A stretch of DNA of 10,687 bases from Deltaproteobacteria bacterium (lineage in GTDB: Bacteria; Desulfobacterota; Dissulfuribacteria; Dissulfuribacterales; QOAL01): NCBI GenBank assembly GCA_027068235.1, contig JAMOUE010000164.1, positions 1-10,687 of the forward strand, in the 5' to 3' direction. Under the pieces are notes generated by a model. It searched no databases, had not been told where the DNA came from, and was given only the letters and a program-made list of their open reading frames with translations. This document shows positions 1 to 6,342 of the stretch, piece by piece. The position numbers and the translations under genes were made by a program. The stretch's first letter is position 1. The number at the start of each line of letters is the position of its first letter.

Positions 1-518
1 GCATAAAAGCTCAAATTGGAACAATCAATAAAAATACCCAGGAATTGATCAGATTGCGCAACAATCTCCTTAAAGTGAAGGGTGAACAACTTTCTCTTTT
101 GATGTATTCTAATATTATTCAACAAAATATTAATTATGTCACAGCCTTGTGGCAAAGGTTGACAGATATAAAAAATCAGATTGAGTCCCTGGAGTTTGAA
201 CGAATAACCAAAGAAGCCAAAATAAAAGATATTCTACAGAATATTGATGAGTTAGTGCTTCAAAGAGATAAAGAATTGCCACTAAAAATAAGGGAGCAAC
301 AGGAGGAAATTGAAGCCTTGAAAACAAAGCTGGAGGCCTTGTCTCCAGTGGAGTTGGTGCAGCATCCCTATTCTTCTGTAAAGCCCGTAAAGCCAGCTAA
401 ATTTAAAATTGTTGTGTTGGCTGCTTTGGCAGGACTATTCATAGGTCTGTTTTGTGCTTTTTTGCGTGAATTTTGGGTTAGTAATCGCAATAAAATTGCA
501 AATAAAAATTCAGTATGA
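1..518 (+). CDS. Wzz-family polysaccharide chain-length determinant, C-terminal part (5' truncated by window)
   Basis: The reading frame is open from base 3 to the stop at 516-518, giving 171 visible residues with no needed start, so the gene begins before the window. The visible part is a long, charged, probably coiled-coil region rich in Lys, Glu, Gln and Leu. It is followed by a Pro-containing stretch (HPYSSVKPVKPAKFK), one hydrophobic helix (IVVLAALAGLFIGLFCAFL) and a short basic tail. Periplasmic coiled coil, Pro-rich approach and a second membrane helix close to the C-terminus is the arrangement of Wzz/GumC-type polysaccharide co-polymerases, which sit in the inner membrane and set the length of O-antigen or exopolysaccharide chains. 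No C-terminal tyrosine-kinase domain is fused to it. It suggests that a polysaccharide locus lies just upstream. The exact subfamily cannot be told from this end alone. Confidence 0.82.
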   Translation, partial: IKAQIGTINKNTQELIRLRNNLLKVKGEQLSLLMYSNIIQQNINYVTALWQRLTDIKNQIESLEFERITKEAKIKDILQNIDELVLQRDKELPLKIREQQEEIEALKTKLEALSPVELVQHPYSSVKPVKPAKFKIVVLAALAGLFIGLFCAFLREFWVSNRNKIANKNSV

Positions 519-685
519 TTAAAAAATGTTGTTTTGGTTATTCTTAGCCAAGAATGATTTAAAATCACCATCACTAGAATATCTTTAGGGCATTTAATAT
601 CGCTAAGTAATGCTATATAAGCTCGAATTATCTAGTTTAAATTTTTCTTTTGTTTGGCACTGAAATTGAATATATTTTATGTATT
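519..685 (+). other. Intergenic gap with weak hairpin and a -24-like element
   Basis: This 167-base AT-rich gap separates the Wzz-like gene from the CAP-domain gene. A small inverted repeat, ATTCTT (540-545) and AAGAAT (550-555) with a four-base loop, follows the wzz stop but has no T-run, so it is not a convincing terminator. TGGCACT at 655-661 resembles a sigma-54 -24 element, but ten bases later the -12 dinucleotide is GA (668-669) rather than GC. It also lies only about 17 bases before the start codon. No Shine-Dalgarno sequence is visible before the ATG at 686. Confidence 0.4.
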
Positions 686-1669
686 ATGATAAGAAAATAT
701 TGCGAGCTTTGGGCCTGTATAGCCATAATAATTATTGCAGTAAGTGTGTTAGGTATAAGTTGCTCATATGCAGATAGTGCAGATGGCGATCCCTCACGCT
801 TAGAAGCTTTAATTTTAGAAAGGATTAATAGTGTACGTCTTGATCCATGGGCAGAAGCAGATAGGTTAGGTTATGATATTGATCTCCTACGAAAAGAAAT
901 TGGGCCTGTTATAGCAGAGATCTGGGATCAAGGATTGAAGCCGTTAGTTTGGAACTCTAGATTATCAAAGGCTGCTCAAAATCATATTCAAGATATGTTA
1001 CAACATCTTTATTACTCCCATGTCTCCCTGGATGGTACTATGCCGTTTGATAGGATCAAAAAAGAAGGAATTAATCCTTTATTTTGGGCCGAAAGCATGG
1101 GCGCGGTGGCGTTTGAAAATGTTATTTCGCCGGAAGAAGCGGTAAATTTGATATTGGATGGACTGTTTAGCGATGCATTCGCCGGCGGAGAGGAAGGGTC
1201 TCCGCTCTTGGATCACGTTTTAACAGATATTGGATTTAATTTTTTTGGTGGAAGGCTTTCTTTCGATAAGGTAGACTTAAATGTCTTTGTATTTACAGCA
1301 GATTTAATAATGCCAGACCCAAGAATGGAATTAGAAGGTTTAAATTCAGGATTCCAAAATCTATTAACAGAAAATAATAATGCCATTATATGGGGTAGGG
1401 TTTACAAGGATTTAAATAGCAATGGTGTATATGATCCTGGTGAAGGATTGTCTAGGCAGACAATTGTTTTGAGAGGGCCTTTGGGAATATATGGGCCAGT
1501 TGATCCTTCTTGGGCTATTGCAACCGGAAGTTGTGGCTGCTTCTTTCAGATATTGCCAGTTGGTAATTATGATATGATAATCAACGACGCCAATACGTAC
1601 TATCAACAGTCTTTATCTCTTAAACAGGGTATCTCATCTTACTCTCTTAATATTAACGTAGCTGAATAA
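686..1669 (+). CDS. Secreted CAP/SCP-domain protein with C-terminal SdrD-B-like domain
   Basis: The predicted product has 327 residues. The ATG at 686 is preferred over an upstream TTG at 650 because it gives a proper signal peptide: basic start, hydrophobic core, likely cleavage after SYA at residue 29. Residues about 39-208 match the CAP (SCP/PR-1) superfamily: LEALILERINSVR, a WNSRLSKAAQNH helix, SHVSLDGTMPFDRI, AES and DH followed by VLTDIGF. His112, Glu136 and His177 are candidates for the CAP cleft residues. Residues about 233-325 form a second domain opening with IWGRVYKDLNSNGVYDPGEG, a calcium-loop-like start typical of SdrD-B/Cna-B-like beta-sandwich domains of surface proteins. CAP proteins are extracellular; their activity in bacteria is mostly unknown. 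No Shine-Dalgarno sequence is visible. The gene ends two bases before the next start, suggesting co-transcription. No sortase, PEP-CTERM or other sorting tail is seen. Confidence 0.8.
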   Translation: MIRKYCELWACIAIIIIAVSVLGISCSYADSADGDPSRLEALILERINSVRLDPWAEADRLGYDIDLLRKEIGPVIAEIWDQGLKPLVWNSRLSKAAQNHIQDMLQHLYYSHVSLDGTMPFDRIKKEGINPLFWAESMGAVAFENVISPEEAVNLILDGLFSDAFAGGEEGSPLLDHVLTDIGFNFFGGRLSFDKVDLNVFVFTADLIMPDPRMELEGLNSGFQNLLTENNNAIIWGRVYKDLNSNGVYDPGEGLSRQTIVLRGPLGIYGPVDPSWAIATGSCGCFFQILPVGNYDMIINDANTYYQQSLSLKQGISSYSLNINVAE

Positions 1670-1671
1670 TA

Positions 1672-2187
1672 GTGGTTTTTTCTAAATCTTTAAAAATAAT
1701 TTCTGATTTAGGGCATGCGTTGCTTCTATTTGCTGTAATGATGATTTTAATCTTAGTAGTATATTATTATTATGGATTAATAAAAAAAGAATATGCTGGT
1801 AATTTTTTGAACTTTTCATTGGTTTCAATAGAAGCAGTTACTAATCCCTATAAAAAACAGAATACAATTTTTGCTTTGATGCCTTATATAAGTAACATGA
1901 ATAAGGTTATTGATGAAAATCCAGGTTACTGGAAACCCATTTATAAATTGTTTCATATACAAGCTTCATTGCTTCTTATTCAAGGAAGGCCGTGGGATGC
2001 TGCTGAAAAGTTGAAAAAGGCATTGAGGTTTCATGTTTATTATGCAGCAGCCTATAAAATGCTTGGAAATATAAAGAGCTTGATTGGCCTTGATAAAGGC
2101 AAAGATGCTTGTTACAGAGTGCATCAAGATATCTTTCAATCTAAAGAGCCAATTAGTCAGGATATTGAAGCCTGCTTAAAGTTTTAA
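1672..2187 (+). CDS. Single-pass membrane protein with TPR-like repeat region, unknown function
   Basis: The 171-residue product begins with GTG two bases after the preceding stop. This start keeps a short basic N-terminus ahead of one hydrophobic helix (about residues 15-35), whereas in-frame ATG codons at residues 23-24 would cut into the helix. The rest is soluble. Residues about 90-155 have the alternating small/large pattern of tetratricopeptide repeats (SLLLIQGRPWDAAEKLKKAL, then AAAYKMLGNIKSLIGLDKGK), enough for one or two repeats. With an N-terminal anchor the TPR part would face the periplasm if the positive-inside rule holds with only the short basic end in the cytoplasm. TPR segments usually hold protein partners; the nearby foldase and secreted proteins are candidates, but this is inference. 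I do not recognise a named family. Confidence 0.7.
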   Translation: MVFSKSLKIISDLGHALLLFAVMMILILVVYYYYGLIKKEYAGNFLNFSLVSIEAVTNPYKKQNTIFALMPYISNMNKVIDENPGYWKPIYKLFHIQASLLLIQGRPWDAAEKLKKALRFHVYYAAAYKMLGNIKSLIGLDKGKDACYRVHQDIFQSKEPISQDIEACLKF

Positions 2188-2216
2188 GAGAAAATGAAGG
2201 AGCTATACGCTATTTT

Positions 2217-3071
2217 ATGAAGAAAAAAAATGTATGTTTTTGTCTTATATTGCTTTGTGTTTTTCTGTTTTGTGTGAGTTCAAGTTATGCAGAGCGGGTT
2301 TTGGGTAAGGGGCATGGTATAAAGATTACAGATAATGATGTTGATTTGTTTAAGCAGTATCTAGTCCCTAAAAATATAGAGCCAACACAAAAGGCTTTAT
2401 TTGAAGTTATATTAAAAACAAAGCTTTTTTCATTGGCTGCTCAAAAGGAAGGCTTGGATGAACAGGAAAAGATAAAAAAAAGACTTGAATTAGAGAAAGA
2501 GAAGATATTAGCGCAAATTTATGCACAAAATTATCTTAATAAGAATCTTAAGATTGATGATCAAGTGATAGAGTCTTACTATTTGTCCCATATAGATGAG
2601 TTTACCATGCCAGCCAGACTAAAATTGTATAGGCTGGTGGTGCCCACTTTAGATGAAGCTCAGAAAGTATATAAGGAGGCTCAAAGGAATCCATCTGAGT
2701 TTCCTAAATTAGTTGAGAAGTATTCAATTGATCCGGCAACAAAGTGGAAAAAAGGAGAGATGGGTCAAGTAGCTTTAAATAGACTCAGACCGGAGATTAA
2801 ACAGGTATTGTCAGAACCTAAAACTGGCATGATTACAAAACCCTTAAAAATACACGGATTTTATTATATATTTTGGGTCAAAGAGGTGGAGCCAAAACGT
2901 ATAATTCCCCTAGAGAAAGTAAAAAGAGAACTCAGGGATAAAATCGCAAAGCAAAAGCAGCAAGAAGTTTTGCAGGCACATCTGGCAGAATTACAAAAAA
3001 AGTATGGGTTTAAATGGGAACCCGCGGTGCAAAATATGATGCAACAAAAACAATTTTTGAGGGTCAAGTAG
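2217..3071 (+). CDS. Periplasmic SurA/PpiC-like parvulin-type foldase lacking canonical active-site histidines
   Basis: The 284-residue product has a Sec signal peptide (MKKK, hydrophobic core, cleavage likely after SYA at residue 25). A helical SurA-N-like chaperone part follows (about 35-130, with a long Lys/Glu helix), then a parvulin-type rotamase region (about 132-226): EAQKVYKEAQRNPSEFPKLV, EKYSIDPATKW, KKGEMGQV, LSEPKTGMITKPLKIHGFYY. A C-terminal basic helix closes the protein. In active parvulins a histidine stands in the first strand (ARHILV) and another in the last (GYHIIKV). Here the equivalents read YRLVV and GFYYIF, so neither histidine is present. It may act as a chaperone rather than an isomerase. 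Similar proteins occur in polysaccharide/exosortase loci (EpsD-like), which would suit the Wzz neighbour. An AAGGAG lies about 15 bases before the ATG. The stop overlaps the next start by one base. Confidence 0.82.
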   Translation: MKKKNVCFCLILLCVFLFCVSSSYAERVLGKGHGIKITDNDVDLFKQYLVPKNIEPTQKALFEVILKTKLFSLAAQKEGLDEQEKIKKRLELEKEKILAQIYAQNYLNKNLKIDDQVIESYYLSHIDEFTMPARLKLYRLVVPTLDEAQKVYKEAQRNPSEFPKLVEKYSIDPATKWKKGEMGQVALNRLRPEIKQVLSEPKTGMITKPLKIHGFYYIFWVKEVEPKRIIPLEKVKRELRDKIAKQKQQEVLQAHLAELQKKYGFKWEPAVQNMMQQKQFLRVK

Positions 3072-3574
3072 TGGAACATAACCACAATTCTGCAAACCAA
3101 TTACACTTAATAATATTAATGGTGTCTATTGGAGTTATTCTGTCTTGTTGCCAACTCTTTATTGGAGGCTGTAGTAAAAAACAAGAGCAAACTATTGGGC
3201 GATTTGCTGATTGGAACCCTGAAACCGATAAGGAAGTGAGTCTGGACTTTAAAAATGCCTTTGATGAATATTGGCTGGCCAGATCTAGACTCGATTGGCC
3301 AACACTTTATAAAATGGAAGCTCCCCATATCAGGTGGGCGTATTCGGACACCGAGTTTTTTAGGAAGTTTGGTAGAGCTGGTAGGGTAGTGAGTGTGACT
3401 GTTTTGGATGTTGACAAATTACATCCCCAGGTGGTAGATGCCAGGCTTAAGGTTTTGGTTAAAAGTCCTATTACAGGAAAAGAAGATACATTGTATCCCA
3501 GGGATCGCTGGATAAAAGTAGGCGGCAAATGGTATCATGTATGGAAGATACCACTGTTAGACAAATTTGCATAG
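3071..3574 (+). CDS. Small lipoprotein, possible NTF2-like/SnoaL-like domain
   Basis: The chosen start is GTG at 3071, whose first base is the last base of the foldase stop (TAGTG). A GAGGG at 3059-3063 lies seven bases upstream, a normal Shine-Dalgarno distance, so the two genes are translationally coupled. A longer in-frame ATG at 3014 lies inside the foldase and is unlikely. The 167-residue product has a hydrophobic segment ending in FIGGC-SKK; Cys34 fits a lipobox (I-G-G-C), so signal peptidase II processing and lipid anchoring are expected. The mature part, about 130 residues, alternates helix and strands (FKNAFDEYWLARSRLDWPTLY, then VVSVTVLDV, ARLKVLV, and a closing RWIKVGGKWYHVWKI). 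This resembles NTF2-like/SnoaL-like cone folds, often ligand- or partner-binding. The domain call is tentative; the lipoprotein call is firmer. Confidence 0.75.
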   Translation: MEHNHNSANQLHLIILMVSIGVILSCCQLFIGGCSKKQEQTIGRFADWNPETDKEVSLDFKNAFDEYWLARSRLDWPTLYKMEAPHIRWAYSDTEFFRKFGRAGRVVSVTVLDVDKLHPQVVDARLKVLVKSPITGKEDTLYPRDRWIKVGGKWYHVWKIPLLDKFA

Positions 3575-3575
3575 C

Positions 3576-3591
3576 TGGTATGTAAGTTGCT
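3576..3591 (+). promoter_or_regulatory. Candidate sigma-54 (-24/-12) promoter
   Basis: TGGTATG-TAAG-TTGCT at 3576-3591 has the invariant sigma-54 spacing: GG (3577-3578), ten bases, GC (3589-3590). It matches the TGGCACG-N4-TTGCW consensus at most positions, with a perfect TTGCT -12 element. Transcription would begin near 3602, leaving an untranslated leader of about 187 bases before the Cys-rich gene. An overlapping sigma-70 reading also exists (TTGCTT at 3587, TAAAAT at 3609, 16-base spacer), so the sigma factor is not settled. Confidence 0.45.
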
Positions 3592-3601
3592 TGTTAATAC
3601 T

Positions 3602-3788
3602 GTAAAATTAAAATAGTCGGATGGTTTGGTTAGATTTGTACATAATGCAATATTTGCACTGCTATAAGGGTTAATTTTAAACAATCTCATAAAGAAGGGA
3701 GGTGAGCAAGAGGGAAGGGCACAATTTAGGTTAGAGTAACTATTTTTTTGACTAATTAAGTAAAACAAAAAATAAGGAGGAAAAAGTA
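3602..3788 (+). promoter_or_regulatory. Long 5' leader with perfect Shine-Dalgarno ahead of the Cys-rich gene
   Basis: The AT-rich leader ends in TAAGGAGG (3773-3780), an eight-base match to the usual anti-Shine-Dalgarno, eight bases before the ATG at 3789. This decides the start and implies strong translation. A second purine-rich patch, GAAGGGAGGTGAGC, lies near 3694-3707, and its GTG (3702) would open only a ten-codon frame. A short palindrome TGCAA-TAT-TTGCA lies at 3646-3658 and could be an operator. No recognised riboswitch was seen. Confidence 0.5.
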
Positions 3789-5294
3789 ATGATTAAAAAA
3801 TTAGGATTGATGGCTGCCTTGCTTGCATTTACATTTGTGGCAATGGCCCCGTCAGCAAATGCTTACAATGAAGCTGATCACGTTTACGTAGCTGCCAATG
3901 GTGTGGGCGATGCTTTGGTATTCCCCGCTTATATAGTAGGTGGTACGTTTAAGACTACTATTAGAGTTGTTAATACCTCAAACACATACAGTGTTGTTGC
4001 AAAGGTGGTTTTTAGAGAAGGTTTTAGCTGCTGTGAAACTCGTGACTTCTTTATTTACCTTTCACCAAATGATGTGTGGGAAGCCGATATCGTTGAAAAG
4101 AATGGTAAGGTAACAATTGTCAGCAACGATGATAGCTCTCCAGTGGTACCTTTGGAGATTGCTATGGCAACTTCCTGTAATGGTTATCCAGATGCTATTG
4201 GTCTTGTTGAAGTTTATGAGTCCTATGCTTTTGCCAACTTCAGAAAAGGCGGCCAGTGTGGTGATAATGGATGTTCTGGTGGAGATGCAGTGAGAGCACC
4301 AATTCCCAAGGACCTGGTCAAAGCAGCTTATGAGGCAGCACCTAATTCTCTAGCTGCCTTGGATTGTGCAGATGGGTCTATGTGTGTAGGGTTTAAAGCC
4401 GATGATAACAATGACTATTGTGTGCAGGTTTACCGTTCTAAGAGCGTCTTAACTGGAGTTGAGGAGATGGTAGATCCCTCTGCAGGCTTAGTGTTGCCGC
4501 AGCCAGCTACTGCTCTTGCTAATAACTGCAATGCGGTAAAACTTACAGTTAATGAAGAAACTAGGTGGGATAACTATGGAAACAATACAGACTTTGAGAT
4601 AAGAGCCGCTCTGGCTAAAGAGACCGTAAATATTCCTTTCCGGAGTGATAGCAATAATTCTACCTTAGCGGTTTTGAGTTTCCCAGCTAAATTAAGCTGC
4701 TGCTTGAGTGGAACTGATGATTGTGATGGTGTTGTTAATGGCAATGATACAGGGCGCAAAAATTGTAACTCCTTTATTGGTAATGATGGTGATTGCTTGC
4801 ATATGAGTGAGCATGCTACTACTTGGGCATATAAACCCTATGATATGGAAGAAAATACTCCTAAACAGGATGATCCTGTCTTCTCACCTGTACCACCAAG
4901 TGCTGAACGTCCACCATTGAAAAATTGCGTAACAATTTTGGATCTAGGAAGCTTCAATGGCATAGATGTAACAGGAAATTATTCATCAGGTTGGGTGCGT
5001 ATAACCATGACGGATGCTTGTTGTCAGCGTTTTGGTGCAACACGTGAAGCTGGCAAAAATGTTTGGTACAATGGTTCTGCTGTAATACCTACATATGTAG
5101 AGGTCGGAAATGGAGATATTTCTTGGGTGCCAGCTAGCTATGAATGTGCTAACGTAATTGTTACCAATGATGCATCATCTGATAACTGTAATACCGCACC
5201 AACACCAGTGGATTGTGGCAATTTCGATAATTGCAGCTATCAGGTAATTTCACCTAATATGACTCCATTGTCTTGTTGTGCAGGTGATGAATAA
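3789..5294 (+). CDS. Abundantly expressed(?) secreted Cys-rich protein with four CC pairs, unknown family
   Basis: The 501-residue product has a classic Sec signal peptide (MIKKLGLMAALLAF..., cleavage after ANA at residue 25). The mature chain has 23 cysteines, including vicinal pairs at 81-82, 304-305, 411-412 and 496-497; the last pair stands four residues from the C-terminus. There is no CxxCH, so it is not a multihaem cytochrome, and no membrane anchor or sorting tail. The N-terminal third is beta-rich (DALVFPAYIVGGTFKTTIRV, AKVVFREG, then DFFIYLSPNDVW). It resembles secreted beta-sandwich proteins of thermophilic anaerobes as far as I recall, but I cannot name a family. Asp/Asn/Gly-rich loops (CDGVVNGNDTG; GNDGDC) may bind calcium. 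A perfect Shine-Dalgarno, its own promoter candidate and a strong terminator suggest a monocistronic, abundant product such as a surface-layer or fibre subunit (inference). Confidence 0.8.
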   Translation: MIKKLGLMAALLAFTFVAMAPSANAYNEADHVYVAANGVGDALVFPAYIVGGTFKTTIRVVNTSNTYSVVAKVVFREGFSCCETRDFFIYLSPNDVWEADIVEKNGKVTIVSNDDSSPVVPLEIAMATSCNGYPDAIGLVEVYESYAFANFRKGGQCGDNGCSGGDAVRAPIPKDLVKAAYEAAPNSLAALDCADGSMCVGFKADDNNDYCVQVYRSKSVLTGVEEMVDPSAGLVLPQPATALANNCNAVKLTVNEETRWDNYGNNTDFEIRAALAKETVNIPFRSDSNNSTLAVLSFPAKLSCCLSGTDDCDGVVNGNDTGRKNCNSFIGNDGDCLHMSEHATTWAYKPYDMEENTPKQDDPVFSPVPPSAERPPLKNCVTILDLGSFNGIDVTGNYSSGWVRITMTDACCQRFGATREAGKNVWYNGSAVIPTYVEVGNGDISWVPASYECANVIVTNDASSDNCNTAPTPVDCGNFDNCSYQVISPNMTPLSCCAGDE

Positions 5295-5323
5295 CGTATT
5301 GTTTAAATAAATAGTTAACTTAT

Positions 5324-5350
5324 GGGGAGGCAAAATGCCTCCCCTTTTTT
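5324..5350 (+). terminator. Strong intrinsic terminator after the Cys-rich gene
   Basis: A perfect eight-base-pair GC-rich stem, GGGGAGGC (5324-5331) and GCCTCCCC (5337-5344), has a five-base loop AAAAT and is directly followed by six T (5345-5350). It lies 29 bases after the stop of the 501-residue gene and should end that transcript, which separates it from the genes downstream. Confidence 0.95.
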
Positions 5351-5585
5351 GTTTATAACTAAGCTAGGGTGTTTTCTTGTGTGCATCGGATGAGCTGCAT
5401 TTGAGCTACTTAAAAGTTAATATTAAAATGGTTGGGTTTAGCTATTCCTTCTTTTCTGTATGCGTAAACCTACTTTTATATCGAACAAAGTCACTCTGCT
5501 CTGTATCATTTTGAAAATTTTTGGTTTATTGGATTGTTTTGGAGTTGTTTCATAGTTTTTGATTGTAAATAATTTGGAAGGGTGA

Positions 5586-5601
5586 TGGCATAGTTTGTGC
5601 A
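5586..5601 (+). promoter_or_regulatory. Candidate sigma-54 (-24/-12) promoter
   Basis: TGGCATAGTTTGTGCA has GG (5587-5588) and GC (5599-5600) exactly ten bases apart, the fixed sigma-54 geometry. The -24 half matches TGGCA well; the -12 half is GTGCA instead of TTGCA. Transcription would start near 5612, about 90 bases before the ATG at 5702. It is the second such element in the window, and both stand ahead of Cys-rich secreted proteins. Confidence 0.45.
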
Positions 5602-5636
5602 TTAATTAAGTTTTTTATAGCGACTTTTTTTAGTTA

Positions 5637-5659
5637 GATTATCATATTAGCCGATAATC
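5637..5659. repeat. Inverted repeat in the leader of the twin-module gene
   Basis: GATTATC (5637-5643) and GATAATC (5653-5659) are perfect reverse complements with a nine-base spacer. The repeat sits in the expected untranslated leader, about 42 bases before the ATG at 5702. It could be a dyad operator or an mRNA hairpin; there is no T-run, so it is not a terminator. Confidence 0.4.
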
Positions 5660-5701
5660 AAAGTAGTGACCAAAATTTAGAATATGTTTTGGAGGCATAA
5701 G

Positions 5702-6322
5702 ATGTCCAAGTTAGGAAGTATGGGATTTTTTTTGACGCTTTTCTTATTTCTAGCGTCATGTTGTTTAGCAGGGCAAATGATTAAGGGAGATTGGGATTAT
5801 TGTTCTCCAACAAAACCCTGTGGTGTTGGTGAAGGTGATTGTGATACAGATAAAGATTGCGTTGCAGGATTGCATTGTGAAAAAGATGTTGGACCACAGT
5901 ATGATTATGCAAAGGGTATCGATGTTTGTCTTGGCACTCCAATGAATAATAATCAGACAAGTGGTAGTAATTCAGATGATAATACTGTTTGGGCTGGTGG
6001 AGGAGTGAAGCCTGGTACTAATAGTGGCAATCCTCCTTCTTCTCCTCCCATTAACAACTCAGGTGCTTGTTCAAATGTGTTTTATGCGGCTACACATGTT
6101 AAGGAATGTTATGGTGTTACACAAAATACAGGCACCAACACGACACCTACCGGCCGCACTACTGGGCAGGGATGTGGGGTAAAATGGAATCCCGGTGATT
6201 TTAACTATTGCCGGAATTGCGGACCATGCGATGAAGGAGTTGGAGGGTGCGATCCAGGTTTGAATCACCAGTGTAAAGGTGATTTGATTTGCAGTAATGC
6301 TGGTGTATGCGAAAAACCATAA
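5702..6322 (+). CDS. Secreted or lipid-anchored Cys-rich protein with two Dickkopf-like cysteine modules
   Basis: The start is the ATG at 5702, seven bases after TTTGGAGG; an in-frame ATG at 5684 precedes that Shine-Dalgarno and is rejected. The 206-residue product has an N-terminal hydrophobic segment ending in LASC-CLAG. L-A-S-C is a good lipobox (Cys20), though cleavage after CLAG by signal peptidase I is also possible. Module 1 (about 29-76) contains WDYC, CGVGEGDCD and CVAGLHC. It recalls the GDCD...C..GL.C pattern of Dickkopf-N-like domains. Module 2 (about 165-203) repeats it in degenerate form (FNYC, CDEGVGGC, CKGDLIC). Cysteine spacing is C-x5-C-x6-C-x5-C-x5-C in module 1 and C-x5-C-x6-C-x7-C-x5-C in module 2. 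A low-complexity Asn/Gly/Pro/Ser/Thr linker separates them. There are 18 cysteines in all, so oxidative folding outside the cytoplasm is expected. Function unknown; likely extracellular adhesion or binding (inference). Confidence 0.78.
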   Translation: MSKLGSMGFFLTLFLFLASCCLAGQMIKGDWDYCSPTKPCGVGEGDCDTDKDCVAGLHCEKDVGPQYDYAKGIDVCLGTPMNNNQTSGSNSDDNTVWAGGGVKPGTNSGNPPSSPPINNSGACSNVFYAATHVKECYGVTQNTGTNTTPTGRTTGQGCGVKWNPGDFNYCRNCGPCDEGVGGCDPGLNHQCKGDLICSNAGVCEKP

Positions 6323-6342
6323 ATGAAAAAGGAGACAACGTT

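Larger units (their letters stand above)
5351..5701 (+). other. 350-base AT-rich intergenic region
   Basis: No convincing gene or RNA gene is seen here on either strand. The recognisable content is the sigma-54-like promoter candidate at 5586-5601, the inverted repeat at 5637-5659 and the Shine-Dalgarno GGAGG at 5691-5695 ahead of the ATG at 5702. The first 230 bases are AT-rich and T-heavy with no repeat that I can align. If the promoter is sigma-54 dependent, activator sites should lie in this stretch, but I cannot point to one. Confidence 0.5.

Noticed and set aside
2194..2220. Eight-codon frame (MKELYAIL) ending in an ATGA overlap with the foldase start; a similar seven-codon frame (MKKETTL) at 6323-6346 before the secreted transthyretin-fold gene
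   Set aside because: Both ATGs lie beside the Shine-Dalgarno of the real gene (ATGAA..GGAG), so the frames are easily explained by chance around the ribosome site. They have no Shine-Dalgarno of their own worth trusting.
3789..5294. Multihaem cytochrome or metal-cluster protein, given the many cysteines
   Set aside because: No CxxCH motif is present and the CC pairs with a Sec signal fit disulfides better.
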